A stretch of DNA of 64,000 nucleotides from Tetragonia tetragonoides (GCA_038025085.1 CM076139.1:21531307-21595306), one strand, 5' to 3'; positions 46,186-58,360 are shown, counted from the first letter of the stretch. Notes: generated by a model not told the origin, from the sequence alone. Program-made: numbers and translations.

Positions 46186-49100
46186 AGATAAAGACAAAGG
46201 AGTGGTTGATCATGTTGAGGATGACTCTACTCAAGGTAATTTAGGCAGCAATGCTAATGGGTTGGGTGACAATTAGAAGAGAAGAAAGAAAATTATAGAG
46301 AATAGAAGAGAAGAAAGAAAGGGAGATGGGAAAGTTAGAGTAAAGAAGAGACTAAAGAATGCAGATGAATGGCCCAAGGTATGCACTTTTATTAACATAA
46401 ACCACTTATTTTTGTGGGAGTTCCTATGTTACTTTTATCTAACATAATATGGATGTTTTGGCAGCCACCTAACATGAGGGGATTGCCGGAGAAGGTAGCT
46501 TGTATTAAAGTTAAACTCACGAATATACAATGGACTTGGGTAGATGATACGAAATTAATTGAGCAAGTTGTTGCTCCAAGAACAAGTTTAACTATGCTAT
46601 GGACGAAAAATCAAATCTTGATCTCTATCTCGAATTGCAAGCTTATTTTGCACCAAGTTGTTCCTATGTTCTCTACTCATTAGGGACACTTAAGCATCCG
46701 GGTTAACATTTAAATTGCTTTCAATAAGATAGTTTAATGTTAATTAGTTTTAATTCCGTACAATGTTGTGTTTAATTAAGCTTAGACCCACTAGCAAGTA
46801 GCAAATCAAGTGCCAAGTCATTGATCCTAGTAACCTGCTCCCGTTATGTGCGTTTTGTGCCTTGGGGATCAAGTGAAAAGGATATCTACCAGCTCAAGAG
46901 GAGTCAAGACGCATTTAATAGAAATAAGTACAAAGGACACGCTCCATGTTGTACTATTGGGGACCATTCGTGCGATGGAATCAGCTGAGCACAATATGCT
47001 CCTTTTGGGGACCATTTTGAGCTCTTTCTCTCATGAGGACAACAAGGCACGTTTCTAGGGTATTCTATTAGGGTTTGTTGCATCTTTTGAGCCTATAAAT
47101 ATTTAATGATAGCCAATGTAACAGGAGAGGGTTGAATGAGAAAATTAAGCTTGAAGCTTGTGGTGAAAATCCATGTCAAATCTTAAGCCCTTTATCTCGT
47201 GTTTGGTGGCTTTGCCTTTATAACTTGAGTGGTGAGTTTGAGTAGCCCCTTTATCAATTGAATCTGGTGGTTTAACCTTTAGGATTCATTTGTGGTGAGG
47301 TCTTTATCCCTTTTATATTAGCAAGTTACTATCTTTTGACACTCAAAGATAGTAACTTGCTAAAATAAAAGGGATAAAGACCTCACCACAAATGAATCCT
47401 AAAGGTTAAACCATCAGATTCAATTGATAAATGGGCCACTCAAACTCACCATTCAAGTTATAAAGGCAAAGCCACCAAACAAGAGATAAAGGGCTTAAGA
47501 TTTGACATGGATTTTCACCACAAGCTTCAAGCTTAATTTTCTCATTCAACCCTCTCCTGTTACATTGGCTATCATTACATATTTATAGGCTCAAAAGATG
47601 CAACAAACCCTAATAGAATACCCTAGAAATGTCCCTTACTGTCCTCATGAGAGAAAGAGCTCAAAATGGTCCCCAAAAGGAGCTTATTGTGCTCAGCTGA
47701 TTCCAGCGCACAAATGGTCCCTAATAGTACAACATGGAGCGTGTCCTTTGTACTTCTTGCTATTGAATGCGTCTTGACTTTTCTTGAGCTGGTAGATCTC
47801 CTTATCACTTGATCCCCAATGCACAAAACGCATCCAGAGGGAGCAGGTTACTAGGATCAATGACTTGGCACTTGATTTGCTACTTGCTAGTGGCTCTAAT
47901 CTTAATTAAACACAACATTGTACGGAATTAAAACTAATTAACATTAAACTATCTTATTAAAAGCAATTTAAATGTTAACCTGGATGCTTAAGTGTCCCTA
48001 ATGTGTAGAGAACAACCCTCATGGTGTGCCTTGGTGCAAAACAAGCTTGCAATTCGAGATAGAGATCAAGATTTGATTTTTCGTCCATATCATAGTTAAA
48101 CTTGTTCTTGGAGCAGCAGCTTGCTCAATTAATTTCCTATCAGTAGTTGGCATATTGGTTGATGGAACGTTTAGTTGACAAGACATCCACATTGCATATG
48201 AGACCAAATGTTCCGATCAAGATAACTCCAAATGACGTGTCTTGGATTTTGGACGTTACACCTGGGGATATTCCTATTGATGATGTAGTGAAAGATAGAG
48301 ATGTTTATAGGATGTTTAAGCGACACTGTGAGAAGCTAGGTAATTTTGAAGGTAAAGACAAATATCGAGGGATTGTATCTAGCACAATGTTGAGTTGTAT
48401 CCAGCAGAATGTAGATGGTTGGACATTTAAGGTACACTTTCTTTTGTATGTGTTGGGCACGTTCTTAGCCCCAACTCAAGGGTATAATATAAGCCCAAGG
48501 TTGTTGAAGATTGTTTTGAACGTACATCATCCTGGGAAATATAACTGGGGAGCCTTTGTTCTGAATGAGTTGTTGGCTAGTAAGAGTAAAGTGAGAGAGA
48601 ATAGGGAAAAAGAAGCAAAGGAACAAGAGGAAGCCAATAGAAAGAAGGGGAAGTCTACACCTACAATTGAGGAGGGAAAACAAGATGGTTGTGTATATGG
48701 TGGAAATGGTGGGTGTTTGATGTTGTTAGTGGTAAGTAGCATACAATTATATAACATGACACGAAATTTGCTATATTATTTTGCATAGTTATTGTCAACT
48801 AACCGTAATATATTCATCAATTATAGGTTTTCTACCTCGATCGGCTGGATATAAACAATTTTATTGGCTGGAGAGGAAAGCAACAGAGGTTGCCAAGGTT
48901 GTGTTCGTGGACTGATAGATCAATGAAGGAGGCGGTGAAACAGGACTTTGATGAAATTTGGGAAAGCTCCGGTGAGTTTATATTTAGTTTGAGTTCCGGA
49001 TAATTTTACAGGTGTAAGGAAAAGTAATTAAACTTGGTTTATTTGTAGATTTTAGATGTTCAATATAGGGAGCGTCATCCAAAAGAAACGAATCGAATTT

Positions 49101-51050
49101 TGTACAAAGATGTTTGTGATGAGTTGCACCCCAATATAGTTGTTCACAAATTAAGTACCAATTTACATTATGTTCATACTGAACTAGTTACATTTCAGCA
49201 TACGGAACTAGTTACATTTGAGCATACTCAACTAGTTAATCCCTTACTTTCATATATGGTTATAGGTTAACGCGAAGAACCTTCGTTATCCTTCAAGGCC
49301 TTCTGTGGTAAACAAGGATTATGCAAATGGGCAGGCTCATGATTTCAGTTTTGAAACTGCTTATCTTTTGAAACCAAAGCAGAAACCAAAGAAGACTCCT
49401 ATTGAAAAAAATGTGCCAATTCAAATGCCTAAATCCCTAATCCAGCACCATAGTTCAGAGACCATTGTAGGGCCAGAGACACCTGGTATAGGGCCAAGCA
49501 TACAGGAATAGACACCTAACATGGACAACATGGATTTCTCAAACTGTAGCTCTAGATTTGAAGGTGGTTCCACTGTTCCAACTCACACTCCCACGGATCA
49601 GAATACATCTATACTATTTGATCTTCAAGTTCGAGAGGTTCAGGACCCCCAAGAAATTAGTGAATGGCAGTTGAGGGGTGCGACGGATGGTAGACTGGAT
49701 TACACCGTCATTAGTAATGAAGTTGTTGGGGATCCAAGTGATAGAAGTTTGCGTAAACATGTTCGGGAATATACTACCACTGATGATAGGCAAATTATAA
49801 AGTTGATTGATACAACTGAGTATGTGAATATTTGATTCTATATGGTTCAATATTCGTATTTCCAGCAAATTTAGTTATTTTTCGTTTAATATTGTAGTGA
49901 TTACATTGTGCATACAGATGAATATTATTTGCAAGCGGGCGAAATAAAAACCTTGAGCAAGGTCGGATGTTGCGGCAAATCGCCAGTAAGTTTTTTATAT
50001 TTAGAACAAAGTTTTGAATGGATATATGAATATGTGGATATTGGTTATGTTTGGCTAATTAAGTCCTTGAATCAAAAGGTCATTATGGTGTGGTGTTATA
50101 TGAAATGTGATGTGGTCTCGGTCAAACTGGCAGAGATTTGTTTTTGATGCAGAAATGGGGGTAAGAGCTGATAATCACTTGCATACGTACATACAAATAT
50201 AGTTAGTAATCCCTTGAAATACTTTCAATTCATTTGTATTTGAAACTAGTTTATATCAGAGGATAGCGTGGTCCGAAAGACCGACAACCTTTCTTGGCAA
50301 GATATCTCGAAGTGCAAAGGTGAAGAACATAGAAAGTGCATTGGCCAAGTTAGATGTTACTCACACAAATTGCAAACATGCAAGATCCAACTTATAGTTA
50401 TATACTTGATACTTGATGCTTTAGTGGAGATTTAATAGTTGATATGTTTTATTCATTAATTTGTGTAGTTTTTCTTGCTGGTCTGTGATGATGTCCATTG
50501 GTGGGTATACCACTTTGATTTTGAAAAGAAATATATATGGAAGCTGGACTTGGTGACAGAATGAACCCCGACACCTCAACCAGGCACCTAAATCTTACAT
50601 GGTCACTGAAACCTTACTTTGTGTTTTGGAAAGAGGATATTAATTTCACAACATGGGAGTTTGAAAATGGGGATGTCCCTCAACAGCCTAAGTAGTGAGT
50701 GAAATTCTGTCTATCATTGTTTTGTACTTGGCTAAATTTAGTTGGGAACTAACATTTTTTTGTTGTCAAACAACATTGACTGTGGAGTCTACATGATGGT
50801 GTTTATAGAGCATTGGCCTTGTAGTAAAGTTGAGCTGGAAAAGTATTTCATAAATAGTTGTCGATGATTGGACTTATATTGGAAATTTACGCTTGTTTCC
50901 ATATGCTAATGTAAATTTTTATCTTACTTGTAGAGGTCCGGTACCACCTCCATTAGACGGTCTATGGCGATTAAACTTGTCGACAATGATCTCAATACAA
51001 TGGAGGAGGTGTTGAAGAAAGCACAAGACATAAAACATCCCTAGTTAAAT
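46186..51050 (+). pseudogene. Ulp1/C48 protease-like transposon gene with introns, broken
   Basis: Exon pieces on the + strand include a Lys-rich segment ending at a GTATGC donor near 46380, and an exon from about 46465 with MRGLPEKVACIKVKL. After the inverted-repeat insertion comes YWLMERLVDKTS...ILDVTPGDIPIDDVV (48147-48731, GTAAGT donor), then FYLDRLDINNFIGWRGKQ (48827-48971, GTGAGT donor). Later pieces carry VHWWVYHFDFEKKY (catalytic His context, near 50500) and NNIDCGVYMMVFIEHW (catalytic Cys context, near 50775). This order matches the Ulp1-like genes carried by plant Mutator-like and other elements. Several stops and shifts exist, for example at 49509. It is probably part of a degraded DNA transposon; no terminal repeats were identified. 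Confidence 0.7.
46545..48142. repeat. 1.6-kb near-perfect inverted repeat (palindrome)
   Basis: The left arm 46545-47336 and right arm 47345-48142 are reverse complements with a spacer of about 8 bp (TGACACTC). Differences are few, roughly 5% by eye plus a small indel near 46670. Each arm has a CCTATAAATA box (47092-47101, and its mirror near 47582-47591) pointing to the centre. The arms interrupt the Ulp1-like gene. The frames at 46414, 46846, 47623 and 48019 are mirror translations of the arms. The arm sequence looks LTR-like, but I do not recognise its family. Confidence 0.9.
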
Positions 51051-51420
51051 TACCACTTTGAACTTTTTGTTTGCCATTAAAGACGGTTTTGTAAATAATA
51101 GGAAGATTGTATTTGGAACAGCTTCCTTTTGTATATTACCCAGACAGACGTTTCCATTAGTTAATTATCCGTGCCCCACTGTTTGTTTGCATCCGAGGGG
51201 TTGATGGTGGTTGGTCGGAGGGATTGCTAAGGAGAGTGTTGAAGGTGGTGGTGTATAAGCCTTGTACTACCTTTTTTGGTCAAATGTTGGTCCATGGACT
51301 GATGACAAACAGGATAGAACAATTGTACAAGGACTTAGGAGTAGTTGTAAATTATTTGTGTTGGGCCTGTTGTAACTCATTTGGGCTGCAACAAGTCATC
51401 CTTATTTCGATAAACAAAGA

Positions 51421-51690
51421 TAAATACCAGTGACATACATTTCCTACTGGTGATATTTCCCACTAGTAATAAGTGGAGGTAGATAGCTCCAACTTGCATT
51501 TAGTACTAGTGTTGAAGAAAAAGAAACACACAAAAAAATGTGGAGAAATACCAGTGACATACATTTTCCACTAGTGATCAACTTGCATTTAGTACTGGTA
51601 TTGAAGAAAAACAAACACACACAAATATGTGGAGAAATACCAGGGACATACATTTCCCACTAGTGTTATTTCCCACTAGTAATAAGTGGA
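51421..51690. repeat. Short tandem repeat, about 120-bp unit
   Basis: Two full copies and a partial copy of a unit containing ACTTGCATTTAGTACT, then GAAGAAAA, AACACACA, ATGTGGAGAAATACCAG and GACATACATTTCC. The units also contain short ACTAGTG inverted motifs. It lies just after the Ulp1-like gene. Confidence 0.8.
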
Positions 51691-51961
51691 GGGAGATAGC
51701 AACAAACATGGCGCGAGATATAGTACCGAAATGTCAACTGCTTTCATTCATTCATAGCAACATAGGATTCAGAGTACAAGCATAGAATCTTAAAGCAATA
51801 AAGTAAGATAGTTCAATTGATTGAGTTCAAACAGAATTTAAAAGATAGAATTTTAGATGATTGGCTTGCACATCACAAAACCAACGCAAAAGAAAGAGCT
51901 TGTAGCACGAAACCAATAATGAGGGTGTAGCACAGTTGACCACCAACCATGGTGGTTGGAG

Positions 51962-53612
51962 TTAGATCTGCTGAGAGTCCGCGTCCAAATCGAGAAATTT
52001 GTTGGCCACCTTCTTTTCTTTCCCCTTTGCCTTTGGCTTCCCCTTTGTTGCCGCCCTTGTCTTTCGCATAAGCACCACCTTTTGCTTGGCCCTAGCTACA
52101 CGAGCAACATCCACCTTTGGGTTGGGAGTGGAATAGCACCCCTCAAGATGAATGAATGGATCGAGCAAGTTGATGATAACCATCAAAGGATCTCCCTCAA
52201 CTTGTAGTAAATTAGCAATGTCTTTCTTTTTGTTGTCCCAGAAGATGCGTTTCAGAAAAGCCGTGGTTTCGCTTTCGAGCCTTGCAAGCTTCCTCTTCTT
52301 ATATGTGTACCTCTTCCGAAGGGACTCTAGGGAGTACACAGCATCGATCTCATCCTCTACAAAATATCAGCACAATCACATTAATTTTTACCATTCATTC
52401 CTTAGTAGTTTCAATTAGTTCAAGCAATGCTAATTTAGTTAATGTTTGTAATTTTTAGTTTACATGGATATTGTTTAGTATCTAAATTGGAATTTTGATG
52501 TTTGAAGCCAAAACAATTCTTCTGCAAACACTTCCTTGCCTCTTGTTGTCACTCGCCTAAGAATCACCTCAACTAATCCTTTCAATATTTAACATAAAGC
52601 AACCAAATTTAGCATAGAATAAGCACTTAAGCACTGATAAGACATTTCCTGACCTACATTGAAAAGGAAAGAAGACAACAACAAACATTGCTGACCTACA
52701 TTGAGATTTTATAGTTACAACAATAGATATGTGGAGCTGACAACAAATTGAAAAGGAAAGAAGACAACAAATTCAATGTAGGAGCAGAACTGCAAGGCAT
52801 GAGGGTGTTGACATACAAGTATATAACATACATGTGGAACAAACCAAAAGCTAGGTCCTCTGTGAGGACAGGTAAATAACTCAACTAAAAGCTAGTTTTA
52901 TACAAACTAAAACTACATCATTTGCAAAATGGTGACTTGGAGACAATTTCTCATTCAATCTAAATAGACACTAACATCCAAATACACCACTTTATTCTTC
53001 TCATGAAGGAAAACATAAATCCATAAATCCACTTGGCCCCAGTTTATTCTTCTCATGAAGGACAACATAAAGGAGACTTTTTGACAATAGTTTGCATCCC
53101 ATTTAGTGTGACAATACCTTAAAAGTTTTGATCTTTTTGTTCTTTCTAAATTAGCTACATTCTTGTTAAGTTTAAAAACAAAAATATCAAAACTTTAAAC
53201 TTGTTTAACTACATTTTGGGTTCACCCCGTCAAAGAATATGCAAAGTTATATCCTTTAAAAATCATAAATTATGAAACTAAAAGTTAATTTAACTGAAAA
53301 AAACGAATACATAACTTATCAAAGCAAGAATTTTCTAGTTCTCCGTATCTATTTTCAAGTTCAACTAACTTTGAACAATCATATAGATAAATTAATTAAA
53401 TTAATTTTAACTCAAAATAAGCAAGTCAAAAATTATCAAACCAAAAACTATGGAGAAAACAAGAAAACCATAAATTACAGTAAGGGATTACCCAATTTCT
53501 TGATGTTCTCTGATTGGTCGTGAATGGTGGTGGTGTTGCTTGTGACAGTGGTGGTGGCGTTGCCAGTTGGTGTTATTAATGGTGCAATTAATGGTGTCAT
53601 TGATGGTATCAT
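51962..53612 (-). CDS. Two-exon minus gene, unknown product, convergent with the Ulp1-like gene
   Basis: Exon 1 is 53612-53492 (ATG 53612) and the intron is 53491-52357 (GTAATC...TTTTGTAG). Exon 2 is 52356-51962, with TAA at 51962-51964. The join is in phase and gives about 171 residues. The N-terminus is Pro/Thr-rich. The middle (SLESLRKRYTYKKRKLARLE, KRIFWDNKKKDIANLL) looks helical and basic. The C-terminus is Lys-rich (KGKPKAKGKEKKVANKFLDL), like a nuclear tail. There are no internal stops. I do not recognise the family. Coding further upstream is possible, since a TATA-like box lies at 53825-53832. It may be the second gene of the same transposon. Confidence 0.45.
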
Positions 53613-53824
53613 TAAAGAGGTGCAAAAAGTGTTCAGTTTAAGGAGATAGTTGAGGGTGTGAATTGTGTCACAAGTACCTCCATCAAATTGTTGTCAAGGA
53701 AAATAATGGTAGCTGGGTCAGCCTGGGTGAGAAGAGAGAGAGGAGTAGTTAATGTCCATTGATTTTTAGTACTGATTTGAGAAGAAAAGTGAAGTAGGTT
53801 AATAAATGAATAGTGTGTTGTTTG

Positions 53825-53832
53825 TTTTTATA
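53825..53832 (-). promoter_or_regulatory. TATA-like box upstream of the two-exon minus gene
   Basis: Minus strand TATAAAAA, about 215 bp before ATG 53612. Spacing is plausible for a leader; support is positional only. Confidence 0.35.
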
Positions 53833-54984
53833 GTGGAGTTAACATAGATTTCACTAGTAAAAGTATGGACGGTTGATTTTGAATTTTGAAAATTTAGTGA
53901 AGGAAATAAATAGTTTAGTTAAGGTATGATTTCTACTAAACTGAGTTGTTTCAGTCCAAGGAGGAAAAAAATAAAATTGTTGATTTATTCTTGACGAATG
54001 ACAGGACGACAACTCAATTGGTGAGATCTCATTAGAAGATCTTGCTCAGATATTTTTTTGTTGCTGGAGAGACCTTTGTTTGGGCACCAATTTCTCTCCC
54101 CTCCACATCATTTTATTTCAACTAATTCTCCTTTGTAGCACCTTTTGATTTTCGCCCACTATGGTGCCTCCAAATTTCATTTTTCTCTCGCCTCCATCTC
54201 TTTTTTATTAATTATTTCAAGATATGAAAAATATAGCAAATTGGATCTCTAATTATAGAGGGAGAATAAATATAAATATTGGTAAGTTTATAAATTTTAT
54301 TCATTATTAATAATTAAGTTATGGTATTTACAAAATAATTAATAAATGTATTTATCTTGGGCAAGAACATGTGACGCATTCTAGTTGGTTGGTTGTTTCT
54401 CTCTCTCATCTTGCCTCCTTATTCAGAAGCTCTTATAGTTCCCCCTCTCTCTCCTCTTCACATGCAGCTAGTACATGTCTCCCACTATGGTGCCATCACC
54501 CCATCTAGCTTTCTCTCTCCTATTGCCTCCAATACATTGCCCCCAATGCTTGAACCGTAGTTCAGCTAAACTATAGCTAGGTAGAAGAGCAACATATAAT
54601 ACTTATAGTGGGGTAAAGCTTTTCTGACATGTCAATTCGGATGTCAAAGCATGGCAGGGGATTTAGTTAATATTTTAGTAGTTGAGTTAATATTGTAAGG
54701 TTTTAGTTAATATTTGAAACTTTAGGTCCCATAGCATGTCACATCCGTTAGCAGGCTCCCAGTGTTGGTTCAAATCGCTGGTATTTAGTTTCAGATTTAG
54801 TTAATATTTTGATACTTTAGTTTATATTTTGTCAAAACCATGTGCTATAGCCTATATGTCAAAACAATGTGTTGGTATCTAACCAGCAAAAAAAAAAAAA
54901 ACAATGGTTTTGTAGTTGATTAATTTCAAGCATAAATAGTAGGACTTGGCTTTTATCTAGTTTTCAGTTCATAAAAGAGTTTAA
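53833..54984. other. No gene recognised
   Basis: AT-rich sequence with pyrimidine stretches (CTCTCTC around 54400-54530), scattered TTAGTTAATATTTTAG repeats at 54660-54830, and an A-run at 54888-54901. Confidence 0.4.
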
Positions 54985-55230
54985 ATGGAGGAGCCATCAT
55001 CTAATTCTATTATGAGTAGCAATAAGGATATCATGGAAGATGAAATGGAGAATATGACTAATCATCTAAAGGAGATACAACATAAGTTATATATTCTGAT
55101 CCATCGCATTCGAAAATTCATGCCATCTCCAGGTATGTGGAAGCTGTTTGGGAGCGATCTTGAGCTCAACAAACTAGAGTCAAGATATCGGGCGTACAAG
55201 CAAGGGAGGGGTGCAGCTGTATTCGAGTAA
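54985..55230 (+). CDS. Short ORF, unknown, 81 aa
   Basis: ATG 54985 to TAA 55228-55230. The product is acidic at the N-terminus, then probably helical (MENMTNHLKEIQHKLYILIH). I do not recognise it. It is followed by an AT-rich 3' flank. Codon use and length do not prove coding. It could be an exon of a lost transposon gene. Confidence 0.25.
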   Translation: MEEPSSNSIMSSNKDIMEDEMENMTNHLKEIQHKLYILIHRIRKFMPSPGMWKLFGSDLELNKLESRYRAYKQGRGAAVFE

Positions 55231-55525
55231 TTCAGTGGTTTAAATGTATTGGGATTAGAAGTTAAGTAGTGTACCAGTAGTGTATCAAAGACTTGATGTA
55301 TTGTCCGCTTATGTATCAGAAGTTAGGAATTTGCAAGAGAAATTTGAACTTATGTAGTTTAGAACATCTTCTAGTTTGATAACTTCATTGAATTAATATC
55401 ATAATGGTTTGCACTGAAACAAAAGATTACACCATTAATCTCTACACTTACATGATAAATTGAAAAGGAAATTAGAAATCATAATTTCTTAATGTCATGA
55501 TAAATATAATAGGAAAAGCTTATAC

Positions 55526-56057
55526 TTAGAGGAGAAGTTCTCTAAGGTCATCATCTTGGAATGACATTTTAACTTCTTCATCACTACTAGGCTCATTGGA
55601 CATAGCCATATTGGCGGCCTCTTCCATTTCTCTAGCCCTCTTGATTTGGTAATATTCATATATGGAGTGGAGATTATGAAGTTTAACACTCTTTTTCTTG
55701 AATACTTTTCCTTCACCATAGCAAAAATCCTGTACGGCATCTTCTTCAAGGTGGACTCCCAATCGGTCAAAAAATCGTCCTACTTCAGTTTTAATGTCAT
55801 CATAATATGCTCTCCTTTGTACCAAAGCTTTTTCAATGTCTAAACATCAAGGGATTGTAAGATATTTTGTAATCACAACAATTTTAATATGCATTCCAAT
55901 TAATAGCATTTGATCTACAATTTCCAAATAAATATATACCTTCTTGTTTAGGACTATGATCTTCCATTATTAAATTGAATGGAATTGGATTGGAAACTTT
56001 CTTCACCTCTTGTTCCATTTTGTACTTTTTTCGTTTTCCCTCTTCTCTTGATCCCAT
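55526..56057 (-). CDS. Small two-exon minus gene, 143 aa, unknown
   Basis: Exon 1 is 56057-55940 (ATG 56057) and the intron is 55939-55840 (GTATAT...TTTAG). Exon 2 is 55839-55526, ending at a stop at 55526-55528. The join is in phase with no internal stop. The N-terminus is basic (REEGKRKKYK). The second exon reads EKALVQRRAYYDDIKTEVGR, then a run ending in acidic SDEEVKMSFQDDDL. The product looks helical and hydrophilic, with no recognised domain. It may instead be the last exons of the Athila-ORF1-like gene just upstream. Confidence 0.45.
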
Positions 56058-56082
56058 TTCCTTTGTAAGAAAAGTTGAATGA

Positions 56083-56349
56083 TTAAAATGTTATGTCAAA
56101 GGGTACTAATTGATAGGTATCATTTATAGAGTTTGGGGGTGTGATCGGTGAGGTAAGGGATGTATTGAGTGGTGGCGGGCTTTGTGGTGGTGATGGATTA
56201 TGGGGTGATGGCCTTTTGGAATGTGGTGGTGTCTTGGAAGTAGCTTGTACATGAACCAATTTGCCGGATGATCGAGACCAACCTTTGTCGCCGTAATTCT
56301 TCCTCGAGCCCCCAATCCTGAACACAAGTCTCAACTTAGAAAGACGCAA
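56083..56349 (-). pseudogene. Proline-rich fragment, possibly an exon of the upstream minus gene
   Basis: An 88-codon minus frame with a Pro/Ser/His-rich segment (HSKRPSPHNPSPPQSPPP). It lies between the Athila-ORF1-like frame and the 143-aa gene on the same strand. Coding is uncertain. A proline-rich linker would fit the C-terminal half of such proteins. Confidence 0.3.
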
Positions 56350-57354
56350 AAGAAAGGACTTGAAAACAAAAACTCATGATTTTTAGAAGACCCTCGATAG
56401 CTCCTAAGGTGAATGAATCTAAGAACGTCTATATGAACTGGAATGCATGATGATGAAAATGCAATGACAGAGTTACGACAACAATATGTAAGATGCATGG
56501 CGGACTGACCTTGACATGTATGACAATGTATGGATGCTTCCTAGAATGACCCTAGAGCACTTAATGAATGACTTGTCTAGACTTCTAGTGCATGAGACGA
56601 AATGAACAAATGGAGACATTGATGAATGCAACACTCAGAATTTTGTACAAATGCATATGCAAAATGACGACAATGGAAACTTGACGACTAGTTATGAATC
56701 CTAGCATGAAGCGTTTAATATGTATAATGTAATGTAATGCAATGCAAAGGAATGGAAAATGACAACCTAAGCCTAAATGCCCGATTATTTCCCCTCATAT
56801 CAAAGGAAAAACGAAGTCGATGAACGAAAATGAGAAAAATAGAAAAAAGACGGACCATCCTATTTTTTAATTTTATTTTTCTAGACTCAAAGAAAATGGA
56901 AAATGGGATAAATAAATATTTTATTTTTTGGGCATTAGGAACTAGCTAAAAATAAAAGAGAGGACTCCTAGCACGTAAGTACATGTTGGCACATAGTCAC
57001 GATAATTATGCATTCAGACAAGCATAATAACAACGCAGTTTACAGGCAAACATGTGACCAGACGGGCATTACAATGACACATGCACAACAAGCAAGGGAA
57101 TGCACGAATGTGGGCTAGAGGCTTTTGGCTCCTGTGAAGTTACCACAACAAATTACAATTTTCGTTCGGCGGATGGTCGACATATCGATTGTAATTCTTT
57201 TCATCAACAAGGATTGATGAGTCATGGGTGAGGAAGCGTCAATATTCAACGTTGTCCCTCTAGCTCTTTTACTATTCCACGTACTGATCTTCCATTCAAC
57301 ATATGATTTCCCACTTCATGGAAGCGCGGATTGTCTTTATTGATAGTACTTTAT
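56350..57354. other. No gene recognised
   Basis: AT-rich sequence with many ATGCA/AATGCAATG motifs (56440-56760). It could be intron or an unrecognised inserted repeat. No terminal repeats or target duplication were found by eye. Confidence 0.4.
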
Positions 57355-58360
57355 TCATCTCTTTCATCCTCTGTGCTTTCGAAACTAGCTTTAGCGATGC
57401 CATTTGTTAACATTTGCCAAATTTTCAGATCGACAAGTGTTGTTCTGTCGGGCCACGGAATTGGAATATTGCTTTCATCCTTAAATTTTCATCGATAGTG
57501 GTCCTCCTCCTTGTACACCCATTTCATGGCAATACAAGATTCCACATCAACTCGATTCTTTCCAAGTACCTCCTCATCAAGGTTTTTGAGAGAATTCACA
57601 TCTACTCCACAATGATCTAGTATAGGAGTTATCAACCCACCAATAACGATGTTACCGGATTTTTTCACAATCCAAGCCATATGATTTGCCATAAACACAC
57701 TAGTATTGAACGGCAAATCATAAATCAAACACCATATAATGAAAAGGTCCTTTTCAGTCATCTTGCCATCATTACCACCAGTTCACCCAAATAAGGTGAG
57801 AGATATCATTCTATGAAAATAACGGAAACCAAGATTTCTTATACTTATTGCCTTTGAACCTTTTCCTACAAATCTTGTCTCAGAAGTCAAATTTTCCCAA
57901 ACAACATCCTCATTAAACCCACCTTTCTTTTCTACAATAAAAAACCCAGCATTCCGAGTCCCATAGACTTCATTGAATTTATCCAAGTCCCACTCATAAT
58001 TAATATTAAACAACCGAAATTTGATAGTCTTCTCATGATCAGTGTCGTTGTCTTCAAATTTGACTTCAATTGAACTAAGAAATTCAAGGGTGACTCTTTT
58101 ATATGTGTTCGCTTTTCTTTTCATGAATTGATTCCATTGAAAAATATGTAGCAACCTACGCATGTCATTCTCAATACCCAAAACATGAATTGCTTCATCA
58201 TCATTATATCTAGTCGAAACATTTTACGCTACTCAAGTCTTTCAAAATTCACCTTTTGAGTCTTATCCTTATAAACAACCCCTAAATGATTCGGTTCGGA
58301 TGGGTACTTTTCATTTCTTATTAGATTCTTTGATCCTTTCCCTCTTGTATTTGGTGGCAT
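57355..58360 (-). pseudogene. Athila-ORF1-like transposon gene
   Basis: It starts at ATG 58360 with a basic N-terminus (PPNTRGKGSKNLIRNEKYPS). A one-base shift near 58230 leads to RLLHIFQWNQFMKRK and YKRVTLEFLSSIEV. Then come IKFRLFNINYEWDLDKFNEV, ISIRNLGFRYFHRMIS and NIVIGGLITPILDHCGV. This series (LEFLSS, FRL-N-Y, F-E-YG, IR-L-RY-HR, IGGLITPI) matches the plant Athila ORF1 family. In-frame TGA stops are at 57783-57785 and 57489-57491, with matching sequence continuing after both, ending near 57355. The family is found as gag-like or extra ORFs of gypsy elements. Confidence 0.72.

Noticed and set aside
46846..47826. Two similar ORFs in opposite orientation, looking like a divergent gene pair
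   Set aside because: They are mirror images produced by the inverted repeat.
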